Notes under the pieces: generated by a model
What the model was told of the DNA's origin: nothing
Databases searched by the model: none
The model's input: only the letters and a program-made list of their open reading frames with translations
Shown: in pieces, positions 1 to 6,971 of the stretch
Numbering within the stretch: position 1 is the stretch's first letter
Layout: each line of letters begins with the position of its first letter
NCBI GenBank assembly: GCA_014642895.1
Contig: BMJD01000013.1
Location: 22,868-86,867 of the forward strand
DNA length: 64,000 nt
From: Lentibacillus populi
GTDB taxonomy: Bacteria; Bacillota; Bacilli; Bacillales; Amphibacillaceae
Direction: 5' to 3'
Position numbers and translations under genes: made by a program

Positions 1-476
1 TTTACTATCGGTTAAACGTTGTAGGTATAGAAATCCCGCCACTCCGAAAGCGACCGGAAGATATTATTGAATTAACCCATTATTTCCTGCACGATATTTC
101 TATAAAATATAACCGTCCGATTCATGGAATATCACAGTCCGTTATGCAGGCACTCCTGCAACACAAATGGCCAGGCAATATTAGGGAGCTGAAAAATGTT
201 GTGGAACGTCTCGTCGTTTTTTCCGAAGATGGCGAAATGAAACTGGAAGATCTACCTTTTGAAAAAGACCTACCAAACGCTCACAATGGAAATCTTCCAT
301 TATTTATTGAACATGATAATCGATCATTGCAAGAACGGCTGCAAGAGTTAGAAAAAGATATTATCCTGAAAGAATTAAAAAAAGTGGATGGCAACAAATT
401 ATTATGCGCCAAAAATCTTCGGGTTACCCGGGCAACACTTTACAATCGATTGAATAAATTGGGCTTAAAAGTTTGA
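1..476 (+). CDS. Sigma-54-dependent transcriptional activator, C-terminal part
   Basis: The reading frame is open from base 3 of the window, so the 5' end lies outside. Seen: the end of the AAA+ domain (YYRLNVVGIEIPPLRKRPED, then WPGNIRELKNVVERLVVF) followed by a Fis-type helix-turn-helix (KELKKVDGNKLLCAKNLRVT...LYNRLNKLGL). This order is that of NtrC/RocR/AcoR-type enhancer-binding proteins, which hydrolyse ATP to open sigma-54 promoters. The sensor domain that would name the inducer is not in the window. A -24/-12 promoter starts 3 bp after the stop codon, and two more lie at 6786 and 13383, so it probably activates the downstream dehydrogenase operon and perhaps the others. Confidence 0.93.
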   Translation, partial: YYRLNVVGIEIPPLRKRPEDIIELTHYFLHDISIKYNRPIHGISQSVMQALLQHKWPGNIRELKNVVERLVVFSEDGEMKLEDLPFEKDLPNAHNGNLPLFIEHDNRSLQERLQELEKDIILKELKKVDGNKLLCAKNLRVTRATLYNRLNKLGLKV

Positions 477-478
477 TG

Positions 479-495
479 TTGGCATTATTCTTGCA
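479..495 (+). promoter_or_regulatory. Sigma-54 (-24/-12) promoter of the dehydrogenase operon
   Basis: TTGGCATTATTCTTGCA: GG and GC elements separated by exactly 10 bp, matching the YTGGCAC-N5-TTGC consensus with one change. It sits 40 bp before the likely TTG start of the first gene and directly after the gene for a sigma-54 activator. Confidence 0.85.
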
Positions 496-534
496 TGGAA
501 CTAACGTACAGACGCAAAAGTAGGGGTGATCCAA

Positions 535-804
535 TTGACAGAAAAAGACATGATTGTTTGCCGATGCGAAGAAATCACATACCAAGACCTAGTTGAAACC
601 GCTGCTAACTATAATTGCTCCGCACGGGAATTGAAGCTTCGTACGAGAGCGGGCATGGGATATTGCGGTGGCAGAACATGCCGCTGTATGGTAGACAAGA
701 TTGCAGCAACACTTGAAAGCCAAAAACAAACACAAATAACGTTAAAATATCAACCACCAGTACGTCCGATCAGCTTCGGTAATCTAGGGGGACAAGAAAA
801 ATGA
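535..804 (+). CDS. BFD-like [2Fe-2S]-binding subunit of an amino-acid dehydrogenase
   Basis: Small protein with the BFD cysteine pattern: VCRCEE near the N-terminus and GYCGGRTCRC around residue 45, four cysteines binding a [2Fe-2S] cluster. In related enzymes (hydrogen cyanide synthase, octopine/nopaline and D-hydroxyproline dehydrogenases) this domain passes electrons between flavin subunits. A longer frame opens with GTG at 526, but that GTG is inside the ribosome binding site AGGGGTGAT; TTG at 535 is correctly spaced and is chosen. It overlaps the next gene by 4 bp (ATGA), so the subunits are translationally coupled. The substrate cannot be read from the sequence. Confidence 0.87.
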   Translation: MTEKDMIVCRCEEITYQDLVETAANYNCSARELKLRTRAGMGYCGGRTCRCMVDKIAATLESQKQTQITLKYQPPVRPISFGNLGGQEK

Positions 805-1139
805 GTCAACGAATCCTTGAACATCCTGTACTTGGCAAAATAGAAGAGAAAAATTCCGTAACGTTTACCTTTAATAATGAAACATATCAAGGCTTAGAAA
901 ATGAATCAATCGCCGCTGCCCTCTTAGCGAACGGGATCCGTACACTACGACATCATGAAGAAAGTGGTGCTCCCCGCGGAATATATTGTAATATTGGACA
1001 TTGTTTTGAATGCAGAGTAACCGTAAATGGGCAGCAAGGTGTTCGGGCATGCTTGACACCGCTAAAAGAAGGGATGGTTGTAGAAAGTGGCGGACAACTG
1101 CCGACGACTGTACGAGATTGGAGGAACAACCATGCATGA
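801..1139 (+). CDS. (2Fe-2S) ferredoxin-like subunit of the dehydrogenase
   Basis: 112 residues with a plant-ferredoxin-like [2Fe-2S] motif in the middle (CNIGHCFEC, then C in GVRACLTP). This is the HcnA / sarcosine-oxidase-alpha-N-terminal type of subunit found in heteromeric flavin dehydrogenases for proline, hydroxyproline, opines and glycine. It starts in a 4-bp overlap with the BFD gene and its own end overlaps the FAD subunit start by 8 bp, so the three genes form one tightly coupled unit. Family and context support a membrane-linked amino acid dehydrogenase; the substrate is inferred only. Confidence 0.87.
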   Translation: MSQRILEHPVLGKIEEKNSVTFTFNNETYQGLENESIAAALLANGIRTLRHHEESGAPRGIYCNIGHCFECRVTVNGQQGVRACLTPLKEGMVVESGGQLPTTVRDWRNNHA

Positions 1140-2367
1140 CGTAATCATAATCGGAGCGGGACCCGCGGGTTTATCAGCGGCTATTACATGTGCTAAAAAT
1201 GGATTATCTGTATTTGTAATGGATGAGTACTTGAAGCCCGGTGGAAGACTTTTAGGGCAGCTTTACGAACAACCCGATGGATCATGGTGGAACGGTGTAA
1301 ACGAGTCTAGTAGATTATACGATCAAGCGCTAGACTTAGGCGTTCACGTTCAATTGCACACTCCTGTAAATAATATTGAAAAAACGGATACAGAATGGGT
1401 CATTTATACTGAAGGGGAAACGTATTATACAAAACACCTGTTGCTGGCAACGGGGGCCGCTGAATCCCCTGTCCCTGTACCAGGCTGGACATTGCCAGGC
1501 GTTATGTCTGTAGGTGCAGCTCAAGTCATGACTAACGTTCACCGGGTCAAGCCAGGTGAACGCGGTGTTATTATCGGTGTTAACGCCCTCTCGTCCGCGA
1601 TCGCTATGGAATTAAAACTTGCAGGTATTGACGTCGCTTGCATGACATTACCGAAGCTAAGCCAAGTAACGGACCATGCTGCACAACCCAAAACAGTGCT
1701 CGATTCCTTGCTCCATGTATCCCATATGGCGCCATCACAGTTCGTCCGGCTTGGAAGTAAACTAATGAAGAATGATTTCATGAAAAAATTAGGTGTTACA
1801 TTTTACCCGAAAAATGGTGTAAAAATGTGGGATATTCCAATCCAGCTCAGAAAAGCTGTCGTTGAAATATACGGCGACGGGCAAGTTGAAGGCATAACAT
1901 TGGCAAACGTAGACACAAACGGTGAGGTAGTTCCTGGAAGTGAAAAAAAAGTACCGTGTGATTTTGTATGCATCGCTGGGGGACTTTACCCATTAACCGA
2001 ATTGGCTGCGGTCGCAGGATGTCCATTTTACCTTATCGATGAATTGGGTGGTTATGTCCCGTTGCATAACGAACGGATGGAAACATCACTTGACGGCTTA
2101 TACGTTGCCGGCAATATTACCGGCATTGAGGGTGCAAAAGTCGCTATCGCCCAAGGGGAAACGGCAGGACTTACGATAGCACAGAATTCTGGTGTTGATG
2201 GTTTAGATAGAGAAATTGAGGAATCCATTCAGGCAATTGAACAAACGCGAAATAATGCCTATATTCAGTTTCATCCTCATGTGAAGAAAGGGAAACGATT
2301 GCTTCAGGAGCAGTGGGAGGAATATGTGGCTTTATCTGATAAGAATGTACCGAATCAATACGTTTAA
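1132..2367 (+). CDS. NAD(P)/FAD-dependent oxidoreductase, alpha subunit of the dehydrogenase
   Basis: 411 residues. The N-terminal Rossmann motif is VIIIGAGPAGLSAA, and a C-terminal FAD motif (GLYVAGNITGIEGAKVA) follows around residue 325. ATG at 1132 is chosen because GGAGG precedes it by 7 bp and the Rossmann fold starts at once; the upstream in-frame start at 1087 would add residues not expected in the family. It resembles HcnB / LhpA-like alpha subunits; the BFD domain often fused to these is encoded separately by the first gene of the operon. No D-amino-acid-oxidase-like beta subunit follows; it may lie outside the window or be lost. A repeat element begins 8 bp after the stop. Confidence 0.9.
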   Translation: MHDVIIIGAGPAGLSAAITCAKNGLSVFVMDEYLKPGGRLLGQLYEQPDGSWWNGVNESSRLYDQALDLGVHVQLHTPVNNIEKTDTEWVIYTEGETYYTKHLLLATGAAESPVPVPGWTLPGVMSVGAAQVMTNVHRVKPGERGVIIGVNALSSAIAMELKLAGIDVACMTLPKLSQVTDHAAQPKTVLDSLLHVSHMAPSQFVRLGSKLMKNDFMKKLGVTFYPKNGVKMWDIPIQLRKAVVEIYGDGQVEGITLANVDTNGEVVPGSEKKVPCDFVCIAGGLYPLTELAAVAGCPFYLIDELGGYVPLHNERMETSLDGLYVAGNITGIEGAKVAIAQGETAGLTIAQNSGVDGLDREIEESIQAIEQTRNNAYIQFHPHVKKGKRLLQEQWEEYVALSDKNVPNQYV

Positions 2368-2374
2368 AGATGAT

Positions 2375-2583
2375 GTTCAAAAAGTCCGGTGAAAATGACA
2401 CTTCGGCATAGGGGATCTTCGACTAAGTGCCGACACGTCCTGTGTCGAACGTCGAAGTCACCACATCCTGTGGAAGCTCGTTGGCTTGTTTCTCCGCTGC
2501 TCATGTATCTAATTGCATACATTCCGCTGCTCGAAACTACGCCGCCTCGAACTTCTCGGTCCTTTTCATCCTCCTTTTTGAAC
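2375..2583. repeat. 209-bp interspersed element with terminal inverted repeats (MITE-like)
   Basis: Ends are GTTCAAAAAG (2375-2384) and CTTTTTGAAC (2574-2583), and the match continues inward with gaps (GGTGAAAATGAC against the complement of GTCCTTTTCATCC). The inside is GC-richer than the flanks, has no convincing gene and contains smaller inverted repeats such as CTTCGACTAAGTGCCGA / CGTCGAAG. No target-site duplication is obvious. Elements with such ends are scattered in Bacillaceae genomes; that statement is from general knowledge, and only one copy is in this window. Confidence 0.65.
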
Positions 2584-2637
2584 ACACTATTAAAGCCAGT
2601 CAAATATAAAAAGATTTTTCTTAATAGGATGATTAAT

Positions 2638-3009
2638 ATGTCGATCATAAAAAATAAGAATTTGTTTTACCTTGTTGTTTCAATTCTTATAAGTTTTATT
2701 TTGTTTCTTTTATTTACAACAAACTATAGTTTTGTTAACTACCTAAATATCTTATTTTATCAGTTTTTAATCTATTTATCGTTCTGTTTGTCCCTATTCA
2801 TTATCAAAAATCGTTTCTTTGACGGAATAACATATGGTTTAAGAAGATTTCGACGGTTAATAACTAGAAGTGATGATTCCTTTATTCCCACTAATGAATC
2901 AACGGTACCTTCTGAAAAGGTAAGCCAATTGTTTTATCAGTTAGTTATGTTTCAAACGATTGCGCTTTTTATTACAGTCGTTATTTTACATTTAATTTAC
3001 TTTTTATAA
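2638..3009 (+). CDS. DUF3899 family small membrane protein
   Basis: 123 residues with two hydrophobic segments near the start (FYLVVSILISFILFLLF and LFYQFLIYLSFCLSLFII) and one at the end, and the family hallmark FFDGITYGLRRFRRL in the middle. ATG 2638 with AGGAT seven bases upstream is chosen. The much longer open frame from 2389 reads through the repeat element and is not real N-terminal sequence. Function unknown; DUF3899 proteins are small Bacillales membrane proteins. It is followed by a bidirectional terminator. Confidence 0.75.
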   Translation: MSIIKNKNLFYLVVSILISFILFLLFTTNYSFVNYLNILFYQFLIYLSFCLSLFIIKNRFFDGITYGLRRFRRLITRSDDSFIPTNESTVPSEKVSQLFYQLVMFQTIALFITVVILHLIYFL

Positions 3010-3037
3010 GATGGCACAAAATATAAATCTATCTATG

Positions 3038-3084
3038 CATAAGCGGTCCCGGCATATACATATAATTAGCCAGACCCGCTTATG
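3038..3084. terminator. Bidirectional terminator
   Basis: Inverted repeat CATAAGCGGTC / GACCCGCTTATG (one-base bulge) around a 24-nt loop, followed by TTTTAATTA on the plus strand. It lies between two convergent genes. Confidence 0.6.
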
Positions 3085-3097
3085 TTTTAATTACAGT

Positions 3098-4156
3098 CTA
3101 TAAAATAATTAATTCTTTAGGCGCATTGGTTAATACCTCGTATCCATCATCTGTTACTAGAACATCATCCTCAATTCGAACCCCTCCAATCCCAGGTAAA
3201 TAAATACCCGGCTCCACTGTCATTACCATATTAGTCTTTAACACATCTGTTGACTTGCTAGAAAAGTAGGGATTTTCATGAATTTCAAGTCCAAACGAAT
3301 GACCAGTACCATGTCCAAATTCATCACCATAGCCCTTATCGGTAATGAAGGCGCGAACCTTATCATCAACAACCTTACAGGATTGTCCTGATTTTATCTC
3401 ACTAATCCCTAAATGAAGTGCATCTAAAACAATCGTATAAATCTCTTTTAATTCAGGTTTTGGCTCACCCACTGCAATGGTTCTAGTCATATCAGAGCAA
3501 TAACCCTCATACAATGCGCCAAAATCAAGTGTTAACATATCTCCTTTTTCTACTTTTTTGTTACTAGCAACACCATGTGGTAGTGCTGAACGATACCCCG
3601 ATGCAATTATCAAGTCAAAGGAAGAGGCGGTTGCACCATTTTTTCTCACTTGATATTCAAGTTCATGATTAATTTCCATTTCGGTAACCCCTGGTCGAAT
3701 AAAATCAAGAATATGTTTAAATGCCTTATCAGATATACTTGCAGCCGTTTTAATTTTTTCAATTTCATCCTTCGATTTTATTTCCCTTAAATTCTCTATT
3801 ACACCGGATACTGGGACACATTCTATTTTTAATAACCCAATTAATTCGTTATATTGCTTTAGGTTTAAGTTTTCTTGTTCAATTCCAAGTCTTGTTATTC
3901 CCATATCTTCTGCTTGTTTGGCTGCTTCCTGAAACATTGCCCTATTTTCAATAATTTCATAACCCTTAACCTGATCGGATGCCTGCTCCATGTAGCGAAA
4001 ATCAGTAATAAATTTTGCATCCTTAAATGAAATGATTGCAAGTCCGGTTGTCCCTGTAAATTCGGTTATATAGCGCCGATTATAGCTATCCGTTACTAAT
4101 AAACCGTCAATGTTGTATTCCCCAAATTGTTTTCTTAATGCACTTAACTTATTCAT
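3098..4156 (-). CDS. M24 family Xaa-Pro peptidase
   Basis: 352 residues, creatinase-like N-terminal domain then pita-bread metallopeptidase domain. Metal-ligand motifs visible: LDFGALYEGYCSDMTRT (two Asp), GHGTGHSFGLEIHE (His), VEPGIYLPG (Glu) and GGVRIEDD (Glu). The length fits YqhT/PepQ-like aminopeptidases that split Xaa-Pro bonds. It lies 45 bp downstream of the oppF-like gene on the same strand, so it was probably expressed with a peptide importer before the IS insertion. A proline-rich peptide diet fits the proline-type genes around it; that link is inferred. Confidence 0.9.
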   Translation of the reverse strand: MNKLSALRKQFGEYNIDGLLVTDSYNRRYITEFTGTTGLAIISFKDAKFITDFRYMEQASDQVKGYEIIENRAMFQEAAKQAEDMGITRLGIEQENLNLKQYNELIGLLKIECVPVSGVIENLREIKSKDEIEKIKTAASISDKAFKHILDFIRPGVTEMEINHELEYQVRKNGATASSFDLIIASGYRSALPHGVASNKKVEKGDMLTLDFGALYEGYCSDMTRTIAVGEPKPELKEIYTIVLDALHLGISEIKSGQSCKVVDDKVRAFITDKGYGDEFGHGTGHSFGLEIHENPYFSSKSTDVLKTNMVMTVEPGIYLPGIGGVRIEDDVLVTDDGYEVLTNAPKELIIL

Positions 4157-4201
4157 GATAGAACCTCCAATGTATTATCGTGTTTTGAAAATCACAATCT
4201 A

Positions 4202-4395
4202 TTAATCATTATATAAATGGCATGATACCCAATGACCATTATGAACTTCCTTCCAGTTCGGTTTTTCCTCACTACAGATAGCCATAGCTGCAGGACAACG
4301 CGTTCTAAATGGGCAACCACTTGGTGGAGAAATTGGGCTGGGTACATCTCCCTTTAGAATAATGCGCTCCCGACCCTTCTCAATATTTGGATCCG
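4202..4395 (-). pseudogene. oppF/dppF-like peptide ABC transporter ATPase, 3' fragment
   Basis: Encodes the typical C-terminal tail of OppF/DppF ATPases: DPNIEKGRERIILKGD, then SPPSGCPFRTRCPAAM, a cysteine-rich end seen in peptide-importer ATPases. The homology stops sharply at 4395, where an IS605-type element begins. The other half is at 6170-6292. Removing 4396-6169 joins the halves in frame as SAIPL-PDPNIEK. The ORF continuing to 4513 is a read-through into the element, not gene sequence. Confidence 0.88.
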
Positions 4396-4540
4396 TTGAC
4401 ACTCCCACCCGTAAACGGGCAAGCTGGCTAACCCCAGTGGGATTCTTGAATAACTTAGCGTTCGCAGTCCATTTCTGTTTTGAACAGCTTTCAAGATGAG
4501 GGTGTGCCATCACCCCTCATAGGGCAGAACATATAGTTCC
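4396..4540 (-). ncRNA. Putative omega RNA (TnpB guide RNA) / right end
   Basis: The 145 bp after the tnpB stop contain several inverted repeats, the last being CCCGTTTACGGGTGGG directly before the element end GTGTCAA. In IS605 elements the right end is transcribed as omega RNA and the bases just outside serve as guide. Here the guide would begin CGGATCCAAATATTGAG, i.e. the oppF-like target. Inferred from family knowledge and position. Confidence 0.5.
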
Positions 4541-5617
4541 CTATGCTGATTGACTGTTACCATCAACCACAGGTGCAGAACGAATATTCATAGCACCGAC
4601 TAGATCACGATGTTTCTCGAATCCGCATTTACACTTGTATTTTCGGTCTTGTACCTTATTCTTTTCAGAACACTTTGGACATATTTGGCTAGTGTATGCA
4701 GGATTCACATATTCAACTCTAATACCAGCCAGATTCGCTTTGTATTCCATAAATTGAGCTAGGCGGTAGAATGACCATGTGTGCAAATTCTCTTCGTTTT
4801 TACGACTTGTGCGTGTCGTCTGCCTAATATTCGCAAGTTTTTCCAAACGAATGACAGAAATCTTATTCTCTTTAGCAAAATTTATGATTGCACGACTAAC
4901 CTTATGGTCTTGTTCTTTCATCCAGCGTTGCTCTTTATCTTTTGAACTGCGAATAGCATCCAGCTTTTTCTTTTTGCCTAATGTTTTGCGTTCAGAACGA
5001 AATTTACGCCTCTTGTATTTGTTTTGTCTGCCATTACCAAAAAAACGTACCTTTTCATCATCTGTTACAGCAACAGCAGGTACTTTTAAGCCTAAGTCCA
5101 CTCCCATGACCTTTAATCCTGTTCCTTGAGTAGTAGGGACAGTGACAGAAATTTGAGCAATCCATTTGTTCGATTTCTTTGTGATACGAAGAGTACCTAA
5201 TTTGTGTTTAAGCAAATCAATACTACGGTTGTCTTTATCAACCAATAAAGCACGAATAGGCGTCTTCTTTACTTTACCATTAACCACGATAGGCATTGAA
5301 ATATGCGTAAGGTCAAAAGAATAATTTTGATTGTTCCAAATACACATAGGCTTTTTGAGGACTGGAACAACTTCATACTTGCTTTTCTTGACTTTCTTAA
5401 ATACACTTTTTGCATCCTTTATTGCTTGATTTTTAACTGCGCTTGGTAGAGGAACATCCATATGCTTACTTGATTTCTTGGTGCTTTTCTTTTCTTTCAC
5501 CATATCAGAAACAAGGTCATTAATGGTTGAAATATATGTTTTGCTCATTTCTGATAAAATGGAAGCCTGTTCTTTTGTAGGGATCAATTTGATTTTTACT
5601 GTGATCGTTTGCGACAT
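4541..5617 (-). CDS. tnpB: TnpB, RNA-guided endonuclease of the IS605 element
   Basis: About 358 residues from MSQTITVKIKLIPT. RuvC residues are present: MGVDLGLKVPAVAV (Asp), VIRLEKLANIR (Glu) and KHRDLVGAMNI (Asp), with a zinc finger CPKCSEKNKVQDRKYKCKCG between the last two. The frame is open further upstream, but the ribosome binding site AAAGGGGTGA lies directly before two ATG codons at 5620 and 5617. It overlaps the end of tnpA. All catalytic positions look intact, although the tnpA partner is broken. TnpB cuts DNA at the excised donor site next to the TAM, helping retention of the element. Confidence 0.9.
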   Translation of the reverse strand: MSQTITVKIKLIPTKEQASILSEMSKTYISTINDLVSDMVKEKKSTKKSSKHMDVPLPSAVKNQAIKDAKSVFKKVKKSKYEVVPVLKKPMCIWNNQNYSFDLTHISMPIVVNGKVKKTPIRALLVDKDNRSIDLLKHKLGTLRITKKSNKWIAQISVTVPTTQGTGLKVMGVDLGLKVPAVAVTDDEKVRFFGNGRQNKYKRRKFRSERKTLGKKKKLDAIRSSKDKEQRWMKEQDHKVSRAIINFAKENKISVIRLEKLANIRQTTRTSRKNEENLHTWSFYRLAQFMEYKANLAGIRVEYVNPAYTSQICPKCSEKNKVQDRKYKCKCGFEKHRDLVGAMNIRSAPVVDGNSQSA

Positions 5618-5621
5618 CATT

Positions 5622-5984
5622 TCACCCCTTTGTTTTCTGTTGTTCAACATAACGCTTAATAGTTGCACTCGATACATTTCCTGCGGTAGATACAAAACAG
5701 GAACATGTCCAAAGACTTGGCAAATGTTGAAGATGAGGAAATTCATCTCTTAGTTTTTTAGAAGTCACTCCCTTGATTTTTGCCATGATAGCAGCAGGAC
5801 TAAGCGTTGGCAGTGCGTTAAGGTACATGTGTGTATGGTCTTTGTCACACTCTAAAACAACAATGGCAATTTCCGATTACTCCCATATTTCTTGTGCGAA
5901 CTGTTTAAAGCGTTTTTCTACACCTGCATGAAAATGATAGTTGATTAATGATACGGTTTTGTTTGTTCTTCTGTATTCGTTCAT
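5622..5984 (-). pseudogene. tnpA: Defective IS200-type transposase TnpA
   Basis: Starts MNEYRRTNKTVSLINYHF and later has the HUH-type motif ECDKDHTHMYLNALPTLSP and the tyrosine region ATIKRYVEQQ. Two lesions are visible: about 12 expected residues after INYHF (normally WCPKYRRK...) are missing, and a TAA stop lies at 5877-5879 (EIWE-stop-SEIAIV). The protein is therefore probably not made, so mobility would need TnpA in trans. Confidence 0.85.
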
Positions 5985-6169
5985 ATATTTATTGTATCAG
6001 TTTTATCTATATACTAGCACAGATATACAACTAAAAAGAGTAGAATTTTCGGATACTTGAAGCACCAGAAATCTTTTGGTTTTTAGTGGCACTCCGTATC
6101 CGACCACTCCCATCCCGCCCCAAAGGAGATGCTATCGCACCCTAGTGGGCTTTCCCGTTCGGAAAATCT

Positions 6170-6292
6170 GTAATGGGATTGCGGATAGCAGAGCCTTCGT
6201 ATAGGAGTGTAATGGATCTGTATATAAATTATTGGCAGGGGCTACTTCTACCATATTGCCCAAATACATAACGCCGATACGAGCATTTAGGG
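6170..6292 (-). pseudogene. oppF/dppF-like ATPase, middle fragment
   Basis: Minus-strand translation gives ARIGVMYLGNMVEVAPANNL and then YTDPLHSYTKALLSAIPL, the region after the H-loop of peptide ABC ATPases. It ends at the TTAC target of the IS element. Upstream of about 6292 the homology stops (no Walker motifs anywhere), so the gene was also cut at its 5' side, probably by the event that brought the transposase remnant at 6320. Confidence 0.85.
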
Positions 6293-6319
6293 ACGTTCAA
6301 AAAATTAACTAGTTAATTT

Positions 6320-6545
6320 ATGGCAAAGGATACAGATACTAAAATACAGAACTTTTTACAAAATTCAAAGATGTATTGCATGAAGCCGCCAATAAATTAA
6401 AAGGTTCAGATAAACGAATGGCCATGGCATTGACGGCTGAAGCCATTGGAAAAGGTGCCCAATCATTCTTTGACCATAAATTTCACGTTAGTCGAGATAC
6501 TATAAGAAAAGGGAGTCATAAGCTACGAACGGGAATCCCTTGCTA
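6320..6545 (+). pseudogene. ISAzo13-like transposase N-terminal remnant
   Basis: After a frameshift near 6360 the frame reads FKDVLHEAANKLKGSDKRM, then AMALTAEAIGKGAQSF and VSRDTIRKGSHKLRTGIP, similar in pattern to the N-terminus of ISAzo13-type transposases (multi-helix DNA-binding start with a VSR.TI.KG-type helix). The rest of the gene is missing. From 6546 to 6785 the sequence is AT-rich and holds only a palindrome ACACTAGTGT (6631-6640) and the repeat pair CCTATTA/TAATAGG (6604-6610, 6644-6650), possible activator sites. Confidence 0.5.
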
Positions 6546-6785
6546 AGACGCTTTTCACGCCAACCATCGACATAAAAGAAACTTTTTCTAAAGAAATATA
6601 CACCCTATTAAATATTTTCTAATACTTTTGACACTAGTGTATCTAATAGGTTTACAGTTTTCTTTATACCCTGCCTATAATTATATTATCATCTCTTCAT
6701 CCCTTGATGAAACCGCTTCAATTTACAATACCCTTATAATATAAAATGAAATAATTATGGGATAAATCAGTATGTTGTGGTCATT

Positions 6786-6802
6786 TTGGCATAGAAATTG
6801 CA
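6786..6802 (+). promoter_or_regulatory. Sigma-54 (-24/-12) promoter of hyuAB
   Basis: TTGGCATAGAAATTGCA with the GG and GC dinucleotides 10 bp apart. It lies 170 bp before the hyuA start, leaving a leader of about 155 nt. No sigma-A promoter of similar quality is seen. Confidence 0.85.
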
Positions 6803-6971
6803 TTTTAAACATCTGGAAAAGTAAGTTTTTAATTTGTGTTGTATATATAACAAGCTCCTCAGTTTCTTTTAAAGGACTACAAGATTATATATCTTAGGAG
6901 GTGATTGTTCAAAAATAATAGATGGATTCGAGTATTTTTAGCACATTCATTTTTTATAGGAGGAAATTAAT

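Larger units (their letters stand above)
4396..6169 (-). mobile_element. IS200/IS605-family element (defective tnpA plus tnpB) inserted in an oppF-like gene
   Basis: Both boundaries can be read from the interrupted host gene. In minus-strand orientation the left flank ends with TTAC (plus 6170-6173), the target tetranucleotide known for IS608-like elements, and the right end is GTGTCAA just before CGGATCC. Joining the flanks restores the OppF reading frame without duplication, as expected for single-strand HUH transposition. Inside are a defective tnpA, an intact tnpB and a structured right end. Confidence 0.88.

Noticed and set aside
2389..3009. 206-residue protein starting at 2389
   Set aside because: Its first 83 residues are translation of the inverted-repeat element; the DUF3899 protein starts at 2638 behind its own ribosome binding site.
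4397..4513. N-terminal extension of the oppF fragment (ORF to 4513)
   Set aside because: It lies within the IS element's right end; OppF homology begins at 4395 only.
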